Below the pieces are notes generated by a model. It did not search any database. It saw nothing but the letters and a program-made list of their open reading frames with translations, and was not told the origin of the DNA. The position numbers and the translations under genes were made by a program. This document shows, one piece after another, positions 51,621-61,476 of a stretch of 64,000 bases of DNA. Origin of the DNA: DUPQ01 sp964563155 (GTDB lineage Bacteria; Bacillota; Clostridia; DUPQ01); assembly GCA_964563155.1 (NCBI GenBank), contig CAZLVL010000008.1, positions 1 through 64,000 of the forward strand. The letters run 5' to 3'. Every line of letters begins with the position of its first letter. The first letter of the stretch is position 1.

Positions 51621-52244
51621 CTAAGAGTTCTTCATCATAATTGTCTCAACTATATTTGCCACATCCTCTGCTTTATCGCAGCAGGCCTCGAAGTTTCTAT
51701 AGATTGACCTCCATATTACCTTTTGTTCAGCACTAGCATCCGATTGGAAAAGGTCTCTCATCAACCTTATATACAAACTATCTCCTTCTTCTTCCAAGTC
51801 ATTTACTACAATTATGTAATCTTTAATCTTTTTACTCTTACTGAAATTTTGGAATTCAATCAAAGTATCTTTTAAGGTATAGCATAGTTTTTTAATAATA
51901 TCACAAAACTCAAGAACTCCAGGTCTTAAGTCCTCTACACTATACATATACATTTTTATTAAAATATCCTCTATATTATCTGTCACACTATCTATTTCTT
52001 GGGCTAAATTAATTATGTCTTCCACATCAATAGGAGTTATGAACTCTTTAACCAGTTCATTTACCATTTCATGTTTTTTCATGTCTGCTTCATGCTCAAT
52101 CTTGTGCATTTCTATTAAGTGTTCCTTGGTTTTATCGCTATCATAGTCACTTAAAATTTCAATTAAATATTCAGCTGCCTTACAAGAATACTCAATTAAG
52201 TCTACAAACATTTCAAAATAGTTATTTCTTTTTTTTCTAAACAT
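51621..52244 (-). CDS. PhoU-like DUF47 protein, partner of the Pit transporter
   Basis: This 207-aa all-helical protein has the DUF47/PhoU pattern: KIEHEADMKKHEMVNEL with the metal-binding EHEAD, followed by TPIDVEDIINLAQEIDSVTDNIED. Such proteins accompany and tune Pit phosphate transporters. The ATG at 52244 follows TGAGGAC; the open frame continues 40 codons upstream into pit without a proper SD. Only 17 bp separate it from pit, so the two form an operon. Confidence 0.92.
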   Translation of the reverse strand: MFRKKRNNYFEMFVDLIEYSCKAAEYLIEILSDYDSDKTKEHLIEMHKIEHEADMKKHEMVNELVKEFITPIDVEDIINLAQEIDSVTDNIEDILIKMYMYSVEDLRPGVLEFCDIIKKLCYTLKDTLIEFQNFSKSKKIKDYIIVVNDLEEEGDSLYIRLMRDLFQSDASAEQKVIWRSIYRNFEACCDKAEDVANIVETIMMKNS

Positions 52245-52261
52245 TTTAGTCCTCAATCCTC

Positions 52262-53314
52262 CTATACAAATATTAAGAAGAGCTTTGCCATAACATAGCC
52301 AATAAGGCCACAGGCTGGAAAGGAAATTACCCAAGTCATTACTAAATCCTTTGCTACATTCCATTTAACGCTTTTAAATCTTTTAGCTGCCCCTACTCCC
52401 ATGGTTGCTACAGTTTTTGTCTGGGTAGTACTTAAAGGCATTCCTGCAACAGAGGAAAAAAGTATACTTATGGAAGCTGCTAAATCTGCAGAAAAACCCT
52501 GATACTTGTTTAAAGTTACTATGGAATTACCAATTTTTTTCATTATCTTGTAGCCGCCTAGAGAGGTTCCCAAGGCCATAAGTATGGCACACATTAGGAT
52601 AATCCAAAAAGGTATATCAGGCTTATCATCAACAGGTATATCTCTTACTAAATAAAGGCTTAACAGAAAAATACCCATGCTCTTTTGACCGTCTTGAGCT
52701 CCATGCATAAAGGCCATAAAGGCAGATGCTCCAATTTGAGACTTTTGAAAAAAGGTCATGCTCTTTTTTCTATTGGCCCCTTTAAAGATAAGTTCAATCA
52801 CCTTTACAATTAAAAAACCCAAGACAAAACCCATAATAATTGAGATACCAAAGCCATAGAGCACCTTAACAATCTCATTTTTATCCACTGCTCCAAAGCC
52901 TTGGCTTGAAGCTATTCCAGCTCCTGCTATACCTGCAACCAAGGTATGACTTATACTAGTAGGAATAGCCATGAGCCAGGCTAAAAAGGTCCATATTACA
53001 ATGGCACAAAGGCCTGCACATAAAATTGCTAAAGAAATCTTTGAACCATCTTCAAAGTCGACCATGTGATAAAAGGTTCTAGCCACACTAGTATTTAAAA
53101 GGGCCATAACAATGACCCCTAAAAAGTTAAGAAAAGAGGCCATAATAACTGCTATCTTTGGCTTTATAGATCTGGCAAAAATAGTAGTAGCAATAGCACC
53201 TGGAGCATCAATCCAGCCATTAAATACAATAACAGCAAAAACTAAAAGACTGACAATAACCAAGAGTGGATTAGTGCTCAGGTCTGATAAATAGGTGCTA
53301 AAGTTGGCTTGCAT
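52262..53314 (-). CDS. pit: PiT-family inorganic phosphate transporter
   Basis: This 350-aa permease has about ten membrane segments in two inverted halves. Each half carries the PiT signature: FNGWIDAPGAIATTIFARS in the first and MAFMHGAQDGQKSMGIF in the second. It takes up metal-phosphate with H+ or Na+. The downstream DUF47 gene is its usual regulator. SD GAGGG is 12 nt from the ATG. Confidence 0.94.
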   Translation of the reverse strand: MQANFSTYLSDLSTNPLLVIVSLLVFAVIVFNGWIDAPGAIATTIFARSIKPKIAVIMASFLNFLGVIVMALLNTSVARTFYHMVDFEDGSKISLAILCAGLCAIVIWTFLAWLMAIPTSISHTLVAGIAGAGIASSQGFGAVDKNEIVKVLYGFGISIIMGFVLGFLIVKVIELIFKGANRKKSMTFFQKSQIGASAFMAFMHGAQDGQKSMGIFLLSLYLVRDIPVDDKPDIPFWIILMCAILMALGTSLGGYKIMKKIGNSIVTLNKYQGFSADLAASISILFSSVAGMPLSTTQTKTVATMGVGAAKRFKSVKWNVAKDLVMTWVISFPACGLIGYVMAKLFLIFV

Positions 53315-53352
53315 TCTTTTTTATTTCCCTCTTATTCTAATTTCTTATAGCT

Positions 53353-54612
53353 TTAAATCTTCTTTTTTAGTAGGTATTTATCAATCTTTTTAACAAGGTC
53401 TTCAGGTATCTCTCTTGCTACTGGGAAGAGATAAGAATTAACCACTCTATCAGAAAACTTAGCAATAAAAGAAGTTGTATACTCTAAACTTTTGGCGGAT
53501 ATGGGAGCTAAAACATCATTTCTTGTATGATTGGCTACAGCACCAGCAGACCCATACCTTACAAAGTTAACTGCAGGTACCCCCTTATCTGCAAAAGGAA
53601 TTCCATCTGATGAATAGATGTCGTGTCTTAAACTCATAGGATGACCAATTTCTTTGTACATATATTCAATCATATGTAGAAGCTTTTCTTCTGCTATAAC
53701 AATAGCTGTATCTCTTCCCATAATGGGACCTGCTAGGTCTACATTTATACAAAGCTTAACAGAGTCTAATTCATCCTTATGTTTTTCAACATAATCCTTA
53801 CTTCCAAAAAGACCCCTTTCTTCAGAACCGGTCCAAACAAATCTTAGGGTTCTCAAAGGTGGATTTTTAGCAAAGTGTCTAGCAAGCTCTAATATAATGG
53901 CTGAGCCTGAAGCATTATCAAACATTCCTCTACTGTAGGCAACAGAGTCATAATGGGCAGTATATACAATAACTTCCTCTGGATACTTGCTACCTTTAAT
54001 GTCAGCAATAATATTTTTGGAATCCCCTTCTCCTTCAACTTGCTCTAGCACTAGACGAACCTTTTTGGGTTCTGCTTTCATAAGTCTTACAGCATCTTTC
54101 ATTCTTATAATAACTCCAGGGACTTGACCATTTTCTAGATGGCCTTGTCTTAGCATTCTTTCATCTAAATCAGTTTTTGCTGGATCATCAAAGAATTGTC
54201 CACTAGGAGTTATAAAGCCAGCTACTTTGGCTTTGGCTAAGCGTTCATATACTTCATATCCCAAACCAGACACTAGAACAATCTTGCCTTCTACATCAAC
54301 TATATCTATATCATCACCAGATTCTACATATTTAAATTCAGCTTCAATACCATCTTTAGCAGCATTTCCACTGTATCCATAACCAGTAACCTCAAAGGAC
54401 ATGCTCTTAGACTCAGGTTCAGTTATGGAAAATTCAACCTTTTTTATCTCATAATTAGGTACCTTAAAATGCTCATATACAGGATTAAGCCCAATAGCTT
54501 TTATCTCTTGGCTTAAAATTTGGGCAGCTTGTTTTTCACCATCAGTGGTGGATAGCCTAATAAAGTTTAATTTTTTCATTGTGTCATAAATTCTTTTGCC
54601 TCTAATGTCCAT
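53353..54612 (-). CDS. M28-family zinc aminopeptidase
   Basis: This 419-aa enzyme has a PA-like insertion (about residues 85-170) and an M28 peptidase domain. The two-zinc site is visible: TAHYDSV (His), GMFDNASGSA (Asp), SEERGLFGS (Glu-Glu), NVDLAG (Asp) and AVANHTRND (His). No signal peptide is evident, so it is probably cytoplasmic. I used the ATG at 54612, after GAGGG; 14 codons upstream lack support. It cleaves N-terminal residues from peptides; specificity is unknown. Confidence 0.92.
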   Translation of the reverse strand: MDIRGKRIYDTMKKLNFIRLSTTDGEKQAAQILSQEIKAIGLNPVYEHFKVPNYEIKKVEFSITEPESKSMSFEVTGYGYSGNAAKDGIEAEFKYVESGDDIDIVDVEGKIVLVSGLGYEVYERLAKAKVAGFITPSGQFFDDPAKTDLDERMLRQGHLENGQVPGVIIRMKDAVRLMKAEPKKVRLVLEQVEGEGDSKNIIADIKGSKYPEEVIVYTAHYDSVAYSRGMFDNASGSAIILELARHFAKNPPLRTLRFVWTGSEERGLFGSKDYVEKHKDELDSVKLCINVDLAGPIMGRDTAIVIAEEKLLHMIEYMYKEIGHPMSLRHDIYSSDGIPFADKGVPAVNFVRYGSAGAVANHTRNDVLAPISAKSLEYTTSFIAKFSDRVVNSYLFPVAREIPEDLVKKIDKYLLKKKI

Positions 54613-54753
54613 CTTTTTTCCCTCTTCTTCTTTTTTGGTCAATAATATTGACATTCAATCTTTTTCTTTAAAATTTCATAAACAAAAATGGGAGTTAATC
54701 ATCTTCCATTTTGGTCTTTTATCCTATTATACATCAAAAAGAGACTAAAAAAT

Positions 54754-54817
54754 GAGATAGGGCATTTGTTTTTTAATCCCAGCCTTTAAAAAAGACCATA
54801 TCAAAAAGCCCTATCTC
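54754..54817 (-). terminator. Terminator of the UroD-like gene at 54824
   Basis: GAGATAGGGC (54754-54763) and GCCCTATCTC (54808-54817) are perfect 10-bp arms with a 44-nt loop containing a smaller structure. On the minus strand the stem is followed by ATTTTTTAG and lies 7 bp after the stop codon. Confidence 0.6.
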
Positions 54818-54823
54818 TTTTAC

Positions 54824-55831
54824 TTACTTATTTTTATAAAACTCATCTACTGCTTCAAAGAAAGCATCGATATTTTCCCAGGGAGCCATTGGCGGAATAT
54901 CACAACCAGAAGAAATAACAAAGTTATTGTATTTAGAACATTTTTCTAAAATACTGGTTGTTTCTGCCTTAATAGATTCCACTGTACCATTTCTAAGTTG
55001 TTTTGCTGGGTCAACATTACCAAACACAACTATATCTGATGGAATTTTTTCCAACATATCTTCCATACGAATAGAGTTACCAAAATGGAAAGCTGCTGCT
55101 TTTGTATCCAAGATACCATCAATCATTTGAATAACACTATTTCCACAGTTGTGGTAGATAACAATAAAGTCATCACTTTGAACTTCTGCAATAATTCTCT
55201 TAACATAATCAGAAGAGAATTCTCCTCCTAAAGATGGAGATAAAAGTCCTGCTAAGGGTTCTGCCATTACAATGCCATCAGCTCCAGTTTCTTTGTATGC
55301 TTTAATGTATTCAATTAAAAAAGCAGTAACCTTTTCTAATACCATGTGTACCATTTCAGGTTCATCATAGCAAAGCACCATAGCCTCTGTAACGTCTAGT
55401 AATCTTCCTGTAAGAGAAAAAGGTCCAATTACCCCTGCAAAAACAGGTCTATCTGTAATCTTCTTTTTCGCTTGTCTAATAGCCTCAATGTATAGGCCAG
55501 TACGCTTGCAACCTACTTTTGGAACCTCCAAAGCTTCAGCGTCTTCCATGGTAGTTATAATGCTACCTGTAACTGTAGGAACTTCATCGTCGGATTTTAT
55601 TATCTCTGAGCCAAAGCATTCAGCTTCTACAGATAAGTCCATCAAACTAACTGCAGCTGCAGAATCAACTCTATCTGCCACTGCCTTCATTCCTTGTGCT
55701 TGATATTCACTGTCTGAAATCAATTGTTTAACACTTATATTCAATAACTGCACAGATGGAAAAGAAAGAACTGGCATTGCCTTTTTCACCTTTGCATCTC
55801 TCATATCTGCTAACCAATCAAACATATTCAT
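54824..55831 (-). CDS. UroD-superfamily corrinoid methyltransferase (MtaA/CmuA-like)
   Basis: This 335-aa TIM-barrel protein matches methylcobamide:coenzyme M or tetrahydrofolate-type methyltransferases rather than HemE. The zinc site is intact: His227-x-Cys229 in YHNCGNS and Cys310 in SSGCDIPP. It also has FAGVIGPFSLTGRL and EPLAGLLSPSLGGEF. It probably moves a methyl group between a corrinoid protein and a thiol, but no corrinoid protein or methyl-donor enzyme is adjacent. SD GGAGG 7 nt before the ATG; transcribed alone. Confidence 0.85.
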   Translation of the reverse strand: MNMFDWLADMRDAKVKKAMPVLSFPSVQLLNISVKQLISDSEYQAQGMKAVADRVDSAAAVSLMDLSVEAECFGSEIIKSDDEVPTVTGSIITTMEDAEALEVPKVGCKRTGLYIEAIRQAKKKITDRPVFAGVIGPFSLTGRLLDVTEAMVLCYDEPEMVHMVLEKVTAFLIEYIKAYKETGADGIVMAEPLAGLLSPSLGGEFSSDYVKRIIAEVQSDDFIVIYHNCGNSVIQMIDGILDTKAAAFHFGNSIRMEDMLEKIPSDIVVFGNVDPAKQLRNGTVESIKAETTSILEKCSKYNNFVISSGCDIPPMAPWENIDAFFEAVDEFYKNK

Positions 55832-55941
55832 TTTGTCTACCTCCTGACTAGGTAAAATATTTCATTACCATACTACCATATTAAAATGCTTAGTCTAGAT
55901 AATAATAGAAAAAAAACAAGAAAGTTACAAAGTTATTAAAC

Positions 55942-56625
55942 TCAAGCCACTTGTATATCTTGGTCTTGCTCCTTATATAATTTTTGCCACTTGACCAGAC
56001 CTACAATATTTATAATCAAAAATGGAATGTTCTGAACAATCATGGTTATCTGGGACTTGTCCACCTGTAAGGTGGAAATCCAAATAATTGCTAAAATAAT
56101 TGTATAGCTAGACCAAAGGTACCACTGCTCCTTAATTCTTAGGGCATATAGATAACCTGCCCCTATAGTTGCAAAGGTACCAAGTGCATTTAAGTAAGGT
56201 AAAGAAGATCCTATAAAATTTAAAAAGTAACCATATGCTAAGGTGCCAACAATACCAATAATGCTAAGAGCAAGCACCTGTTTAAGGTTTATCTTATATA
56301 CTCTAGCAATAACCTCTTCTTTCCCCTTTTTTATAACCCACTTATAGGTGGAAAATATATAAACCGGAAAGAGATAAAGACCTGCTAAAATAGCTTCACC
56401 AAAAAATTTGTTCCTAAAAGAAATATAGGCATAAAGGGCAATCTGAATAGAATAAAATATATTACAATACTTATTTCCCTTCATATTTAAAACGCCTGCT
56501 GTTATACCTGTAGCAGAAACTAAAAAGACTAGAAAGGGTACCTGAAAAACAAGAGCAAACACCAGAATAAGAGTTATAGAAAGCCCATAAAAAACATAAT
56601 CTACTTTTGTAATATTTTTCAGCAT
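55942..56625 (-). CDS. pnuC: PnuC-family nicotinamide riboside transporter
   Basis: This 227-aa protein has about seven helices. YCNIFYSIQIALYAYISFRN, quoted in part as FYSIQIALYAYISFRN, with AGLYLFPVYIFSTYKW and the C-terminal GLVKWQKLYKE are the PnuC pattern. PnuC takes up nicotinamide riboside (or thiamine in relatives) by facilitated diffusion with intracellular phosphorylation. SD AAGGTGG. I saw no NAD or preQ1 riboswitch upstream. Confidence 0.88.
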   Translation of the reverse strand: MLKNITKVDYVFYGLSITLILVFALVFQVPFLVFLVSATGITAGVLNMKGNKYCNIFYSIQIALYAYISFRNKFFGEAILAGLYLFPVYIFSTYKWVIKKGKEEVIARVYKINLKQVLALSIIGIVGTLAYGYFLNFIGSSLPYLNALGTFATIGAGYLYALRIKEQWYLWSSYTIILAIIWISTLQVDKSQITMIVQNIPFLIINIVGLVKWQKLYKEQDQDIQVA

Positions 56626-56698
56626 AAGCCACCTTCAAGAATATTTTAAATATAAAACCTTTCAAATAATATCATACTATAGTTTGCTTGTATATTAA

Positions 56699-56722
56699 TA
56701 GAAGATAGTCTCCTATCTTCTA
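56699..56722. terminator. Hairpin after the phosphodiesterase gene
   Basis: TAGAAGATAG (56699-56708) and CTATCTTCTA (56713-56722) are perfect 10-bp arms with a TCTC loop. It lies between the minus-strand phosphodiesterase and pnuC genes. A terminator role is plausible, but the T tract is weak. Confidence 0.5.
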
Positions 56723-56810
56723 ATTATCTTTTATCTTATATGCTTTCTTTCTATCTATTTACTATTCTTACACCAAACTATTCACTCTAGATTTTATCAG
56801 TGGTTAATGT

Positions 56811-58712
56811 TTAGTCTTGATATAAGTCATTTTCAAATAGATGGAAAAGAACAGCTCCAGTGGCATCTTTGGGTTGAGGATACTTTAAGAGGTAACAAAG
56901 GGTTGGGGCCACATCTTCTAGATTGGCAGGTCTATCAATCTTTTGTCCCACTTTTATATTCTTTCCTGAAATTCCAAAGAAACATCTAATGTCTCCAGTC
57001 TCTGTCTTGGCAGTTTGTACTTGACAGGCATGGACTCCTCCTATGTAACCACCAGTAGAGTTGCCAGACAGGCCATATACAACATCACCAATCCTATCTT
57101 CACCTAGCCCAATAAAGCCCGCTTGACTTCTATGGGTTGCAAAGGCTAGGTAACACTGGTCTTTTTCATTCCAGTGGTATTTATGTAAGACTTTAATAAT
57201 ATCATTTACTGTTTTATCATAATCTTCAGGCTCTACAATACCCTCAGGTTCTCTTCCCTTTAGATTTACATATATAGAGCCACAACCTACAGGAAAGGCC
57301 TTTGTTTTAGACCAATCTATAACTCTGTCTCTCCAATAGACATTCTTACCATCAGCTGGTGGAATATAGGCTAGCATACCTTCTTTTTCAAAATAGTCAT
57401 GAACCAAAACGGTTCTGTTACAGCCAACAGCTCCATGGTCTGAGATAATGACAAAGATTGTGTCTTCCCCAATTACATTGTCATAAAGCCAGCCAATAAA
57501 GTGGTCAGCAATTTCATAGGCCCTTTCATAGGCATCTTTAGCTGTTTCGTATTCAGCTTGGGTAGCCTTTTCCACTCTTTCAAAGACTCCTCTATACATA
57601 TGGTTTACAGTATCGGTATAACCTTGTACAAAGGCCATAATCTCAACAGGGTCATTTTCTATAGCATCAATTATAATTTCTTTGAACCATTCATATTTAA
57701 AGCCAATAAGTTCAAAGGCAGTGTCGATGTTTCCTTCTTTTAAAAAGAAGTGGCCATAGTTATTAGATGAAGGTATCTCATCAATATCGTTAATTCTTTT
57801 GGAAAAACTATGAGGTGAGGTTGCTGTCATCAAGTTTACAGTAGCTGTAATGAAGATATAGAAGCCACCATCGCTTACCCTTTTAGCAGTAATCCTAAAT
57901 TTGTATTTACCTTCTCCAGTAGAATCTTTTAACTCCCTATTTATTACCTTTGACCATCCATTCATGGGAACATGGTAGTGGATGTTTTCTTTCATATGCT
58001 CTTCATCAAAGGATATATAGATACCATCATCTGTATACTTCATAACCCAGTAGAAGTCTTCAATTCCTCTAGGGTTTTCCAGGTGGTTCTTTTTTTCTAC
58101 ATTCAATTTGAACCAACCGTTATCTAGTTTTGTATATGAACTAGGTTTTAATTTAGCAGAAGGCTGCCATTTTCCTGAAGGTGCCTTCTCCATTCTTCCT
58201 TTTTCAGGTAATGCATCTACCATATCTGCATCAAATAAATAAAGTTGCTCTGAAATATCTTTTTCTGAAACCGTATTTTGTTGACCCTTCACAGAGGTAT
58301 CTACAGTGTTGCAACCCATACCAATTTGTCTTACTAAGTCAGACTTTGCTGGTCCTGCCATGCAAAAGTCGGCAATCATGGATTTTTTTCCTTTTCTTGC
58401 AGCAGCTTCCCAAAATCTTTCTGCTAAAAGATAATCCCCATGATAGGCAGTGGAAAATTTATTTGGATATTCACCCTTAGGCAATAGAACCTCATCAGTT
58501 ATACCGTGAACGTGGGGAGAGGCCCCAGTCTGCATGGTGGACCAACAGGTGGCAGAAATAGTAGGATAAGGGGGTCTAGTATCAGTTAAAAGACAACCCT
58601 TTTCCAAAAACTTTGCAAAGTTTGGTAATTTACCTTTTTCAATTTCCTCTAGAATAAAGGAGGTGACAGCTCCATCTAATCCTAAGATAAATAATTCTGG
58701 TTTTTGTTTCAT
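56811..58712 (-). CDS. Alkaline-phosphatase-superfamily phosphodiesterase
   Basis: 633 aa of the nucleotide pyrophosphatase/phosphodiesterase type. The first metal Asp is in LFILGLDG (near residue 13), and the Thr/Ser nucleophile follows in PTISATCWSTMQTG. Asp-His ligands are in VIISDHGAVG, with a late His in GGVHACQ. A middle domain of about 150 residues (about 170-320) is inserted in the core and is not one I recognise. There is no signal peptide. Substrate unknown. SD AAGGAG precedes the ATG at 58712. Confidence 0.88.
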   Translation of the reverse strand: MKQKPELFILGLDGAVTSFILEEIEKGKLPNFAKFLEKGCLLTDTRPPYPTISATCWSTMQTGASPHVHGITDEVLLPKGEYPNKFSTAYHGDYLLAERFWEAAARKGKKSMIADFCMAGPAKSDLVRQIGMGCNTVDTSVKGQQNTVSEKDISEQLYLFDADMVDALPEKGRMEKAPSGKWQPSAKLKPSSYTKLDNGWFKLNVEKKNHLENPRGIEDFYWVMKYTDDGIYISFDEEHMKENIHYHVPMNGWSKVINRELKDSTGEGKYKFRITAKRVSDGGFYIFITATVNLMTATSPHSFSKRINDIDEIPSSNNYGHFFLKEGNIDTAFELIGFKYEWFKEIIIDAIENDPVEIMAFVQGYTDTVNHMYRGVFERVEKATQAEYETAKDAYERAYEIADHFIGWLYDNVIGEDTIFVIISDHGAVGCNRTVLVHDYFEKEGMLAYIPPADGKNVYWRDRVIDWSKTKAFPVGCGSIYVNLKGREPEGIVEPEDYDKTVNDIIKVLHKYHWNEKDQCYLAFATHRSQAGFIGLGEDRIGDVVYGLSGNSTGGYIGGVHACQVQTAKTETGDIRCFFGISGKNIKVGQKIDRPANLEDVAPTLCYLLKYPQPKDATGAVLFHLFENDLYQD

Positions 58713-58770
58713 ACCCTTCTCCTTTTTTTATCTGGCTGAATCTAAAAATTAGGAGCTAGAGATAATAATC

Positions 58771-59679
58771 TTATTTGTTCAAATCTTCTAATATCTCTTC
58801 TAAGACATGCTGGGCAATACCATTAGGCACTTGACAAGTGGCTGCATTTTTATGGCCACCACCCCCATGCTTCTTGCAAATAGCTCCTAAATCCTTGTCA
58901 GAATCTTTGTTAAAAATGGATTTACCTAAGGCATAAACAGTATTTCTTTTTTTCAGCCCCCACATCTCATGGATAGATACCTGGCATTGGGGAAAGAGTG
59001 TGTAAATTAAGAACCTGTTTCCTACATAAATCTCATCTACTTGCTTGAGCCTTAGCAAAACTGTAGTTCCAATTACCTCAGAACAGTCCAGTAGTTGCTG
59101 TTTAAAGAGTTTTTGTTGCTCAAAGTACATTTCAATACGTTCTTTTACATCATATTGTTGTAAAACCTCTTCTAGACTGTGATCTTTAACATAGTCAATT
59201 AGTAGCATCATCAAATCATAGTTTGATATTCTAAAATCTCTAAAGCGACCAAAACCACTTCTTGGATCCATTATAAAGCTTAAAAGAATCCAGCCCTGAG
59301 GGTTAATAATTTCTTCCATTGTGTAGCCTGCAGAGTCCGCCTTGTCTACTGCTTCAAGAATATCTTTAGACAACTTTATATTCTTTTCTCCACCGTAGTA
59401 TTCATAAACTACCCTAGCAGCAGATGGATAATCAGGTTTGTTAATATAATTGGGATGGACATCATCACTTTGAGAGCTGTGGTGATCAAAAGCTAAATGT
59501 ACCCCTTTTGCAAAGGGAACATTGGCTGTTATGTCATTTTCACCCACATCTATCATATGGTCTTGCATATCCTTAGGATGAACAAAAAGAATATCCTCTA
59601 GAATGTCCAACTCCTTCATAATCATAGCGCAAACCAGCCCATCAAAATCTGAACGGGTAATCAGTCGGTACTTTCTCAT
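58771..59679 (-). CDS. DHH-family phosphoesterase
   Basis: 302 aa. The DHH domain has S10-D-F-D-G14 (first metal) and D65-H-H67, and the C-terminal DHHA1-type motif is KKHGGGGHKNAATC. This matches exopolyphosphatase/NrnA-like enzymes that hydrolyse short phosphodiesters or nanoRNA. The family member's exact substrate is undecided. GGAGG lies before the ATG. It is 58 bp from the phosphodiesterase gene, possibly one operon. Confidence 0.88.
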   Translation of the reverse strand: MRKYRLITRSDFDGLVCAMIMKELDILEDILFVHPKDMQDHMIDVGENDITANVPFAKGVHLAFDHHSSQSDDVHPNYINKPDYPSAARVVYEYYGGEKNIKLSKDILEAVDKADSAGYTMEEIINPQGWILLSFIMDPRSGFGRFRDFRISNYDLMMLLIDYVKDHSLEEVLQQYDVKERIEMYFEQQKLFKQQLLDCSEVIGTTVLLRLKQVDEIYVGNRFLIYTLFPQCQVSIHEMWGLKKRNTVYALGKSIFNKDSDKDLGAICKKHGGGGHKNAATCQVPNGIAQHVLEEILEDLNK

Positions 59680-59785
59680 ACAACCTCCTTAGTTAAGCTC
59701 AAAAGACAATATTTATTTTTCAATACTACATTTAGTACAAAAAGTCTAACTTTATGTTCAACAAATAACATTATATAACTTATAA

Positions 59786-61378
59786 TTACTTGGTCAATGC
59801 AAATCCCTCAAAGTACAAATAATTTACCTCATCATTGGGGCCAATAGAGTAGGTAAGATAGGATAAATATATCCTTATATCTTCCCCTATATCAAAGGCC
59901 AAATCATCTATATCCGAATCCTTGCTAATTGCCTTAATGCCTTCTTCTATGTCATATCTTGTATCATTGATGTAGATGATGTAAGGATTAGCATCTCTAT
60001 TTGATTCAATCCTGTGATAATACTTGTAGTCTCCAATATCTAGATCTTGGTAGTCCTTGTTTTTATTAACATAATAGTTTTCCTTGTCATAACCTTCATT
60101 ATAATATCCTCTTTCAAAACCAAATAAAATATGAAAAGGAACATCCTTGTTTAGGTAATCAGGTGCTTTTTTCTTCCCTATTAAAAAGCCATAACTTCCT
60201 TCAATAGCTTCTTTGTCTTGGGCAGATATATCCTTGTTGGGTATAACTTTATTATTTTCTAGCATACCATTGGCTACAAGAACCTTTTCCAGCCTAGCCA
60301 CTTGATTGTAGGTGGGCACATCCAATATATTTAGAGGACCAATACTGGATACTAAGGTTATAAGTCCAAAAGCAAGTATGACAAACTTAACAAATTTCCC
60401 TTTTTTAATAAGGGTTAAAATTATAAAAACAAGGGCTGTTACACTAAATATTATAGAAACATATCTTAAAGATGTAAGGCCATAGGCATTTACCCTTATG
60501 TATACTGCAATAGCTTGGGCTACAATTATTGGTAAGAGAAATATACCTCCATATTTTTTGAAAAAGCTACTTGCCTTTGTTTCAAAGCAACCTAAAGTTA
60601 GGTAGAAAAATATGAAAAACAAGGAAGCTAGAGAAGCAAATATATTAATCTGACCCTGGGGCATCTCAAAAGTGATGAGGATTTTTACTAAATAAGCATA
60701 CAAGACACCCATTAAAAGTGTGTATATGGGTAGGCCCACATACAAGACTAAGACCTTAAATATGTTAGGAATCTTAATTTCACTATCCTTTTTAGGCAAG
60801 GTTGCAATCCAGATATTATAAAATAAAAGAATATATGAAAATGCCAAGGTAATTAGATACCACTTTTCTATCTCATATAGTTCAACCACTAAAAAGTTTA
60901 GGGCTAAAAGACAAAGGGAAATCCCTGAAAAAAACAGTCCTGCAACTAAAGAGGAAAAAAAGCCAGACTTGATAATCTGGGGAAACACATAGTTGTGATT
61001 TGGAGCATCATACATAACATAGGAGGCTACTAGAATAACTATTAGTACACTGCCAAAAAAGCCTAAGGCCACATAGTCAGAATCAAAAATATTTCCAATT
61101 AAAAAGTAGCATATCACCATAGTTAAGGCTGAACCTATTCTTTGTATCCACTCCCATAATTTTGAAAACTCATACTTAATACTAATCAGTTGCATAGTTA
61201 GGGCAAAAAGGCTGGAAAAGCCTACGCTTAAGATTAAGACCATAAACCGATTATCCACAAATTCAAAGATAATTTGCATACTCACTAGTATAAAAAGTAG
61301 AATACTTGTATAAAAAGATATGACAAACTGGGCCATTGACTCTTTAATACTTTTAAAAATTAATTTAAAAAACTTCAT
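59786..61378 (-). CDS. DUF4153 polytopic membrane protein
   Basis: 530 aa with about thirteen hydrophobic segments in the first 350 residues, then a soluble C-terminal part of about 150 residues. That part, beginning after NILDVPTYNQVARLE, is typical of DUF4153 proteins, in which it follows the last helix. The function of the family is unknown. SD-like AAGTGAG precedes the ATG. The gene lies between the GH3 enzyme and the DHH protein and shows no obvious link with them. Confidence 0.85.
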   Translation of the reverse strand: MKFFKLIFKSIKESMAQFVISFYTSILLFILVSMQIIFEFVDNRFMVLILSVGFSSLFALTMQLISIKYEFSKLWEWIQRIGSALTMVICYFLIGNIFDSDYVALGFFGSVLIVILVASYVMYDAPNHNYVFPQIIKSGFFSSLVAGLFFSGISLCLLALNFLVVELYEIEKWYLITLAFSYILLFYNIWIATLPKKDSEIKIPNIFKVLVLYVGLPIYTLLMGVLYAYLVKILITFEMPQGQINIFASLASLFFIFFYLTLGCFETKASSFFKKYGGIFLLPIIVAQAIAVYIRVNAYGLTSLRYVSIIFSVTALVFIILTLIKKGKFVKFVILAFGLITLVSSIGPLNILDVPTYNQVARLEKVLVANGMLENNKVIPNKDISAQDKEAIEGSYGFLIGKKKAPDYLNKDVPFHILFGFERGYYNEGYDKENYYVNKNKDYQDLDIGDYKYYHRIESNRDANPYIIYINDTRYDIEEGIKAISKDSDIDDLAFDIGEDIRIYLSYLTYSIGPNDEVNYLYFEGFALTK

Positions 61379-61476
61379 CTTTATTGCTCACTTTCTTCCT
61401 TGTATAAAGGATTTGACCGCTGGAAATCTAACTTATAAGTAAATTATATATCTTGTAACCTAAAACTTCTTCTTTT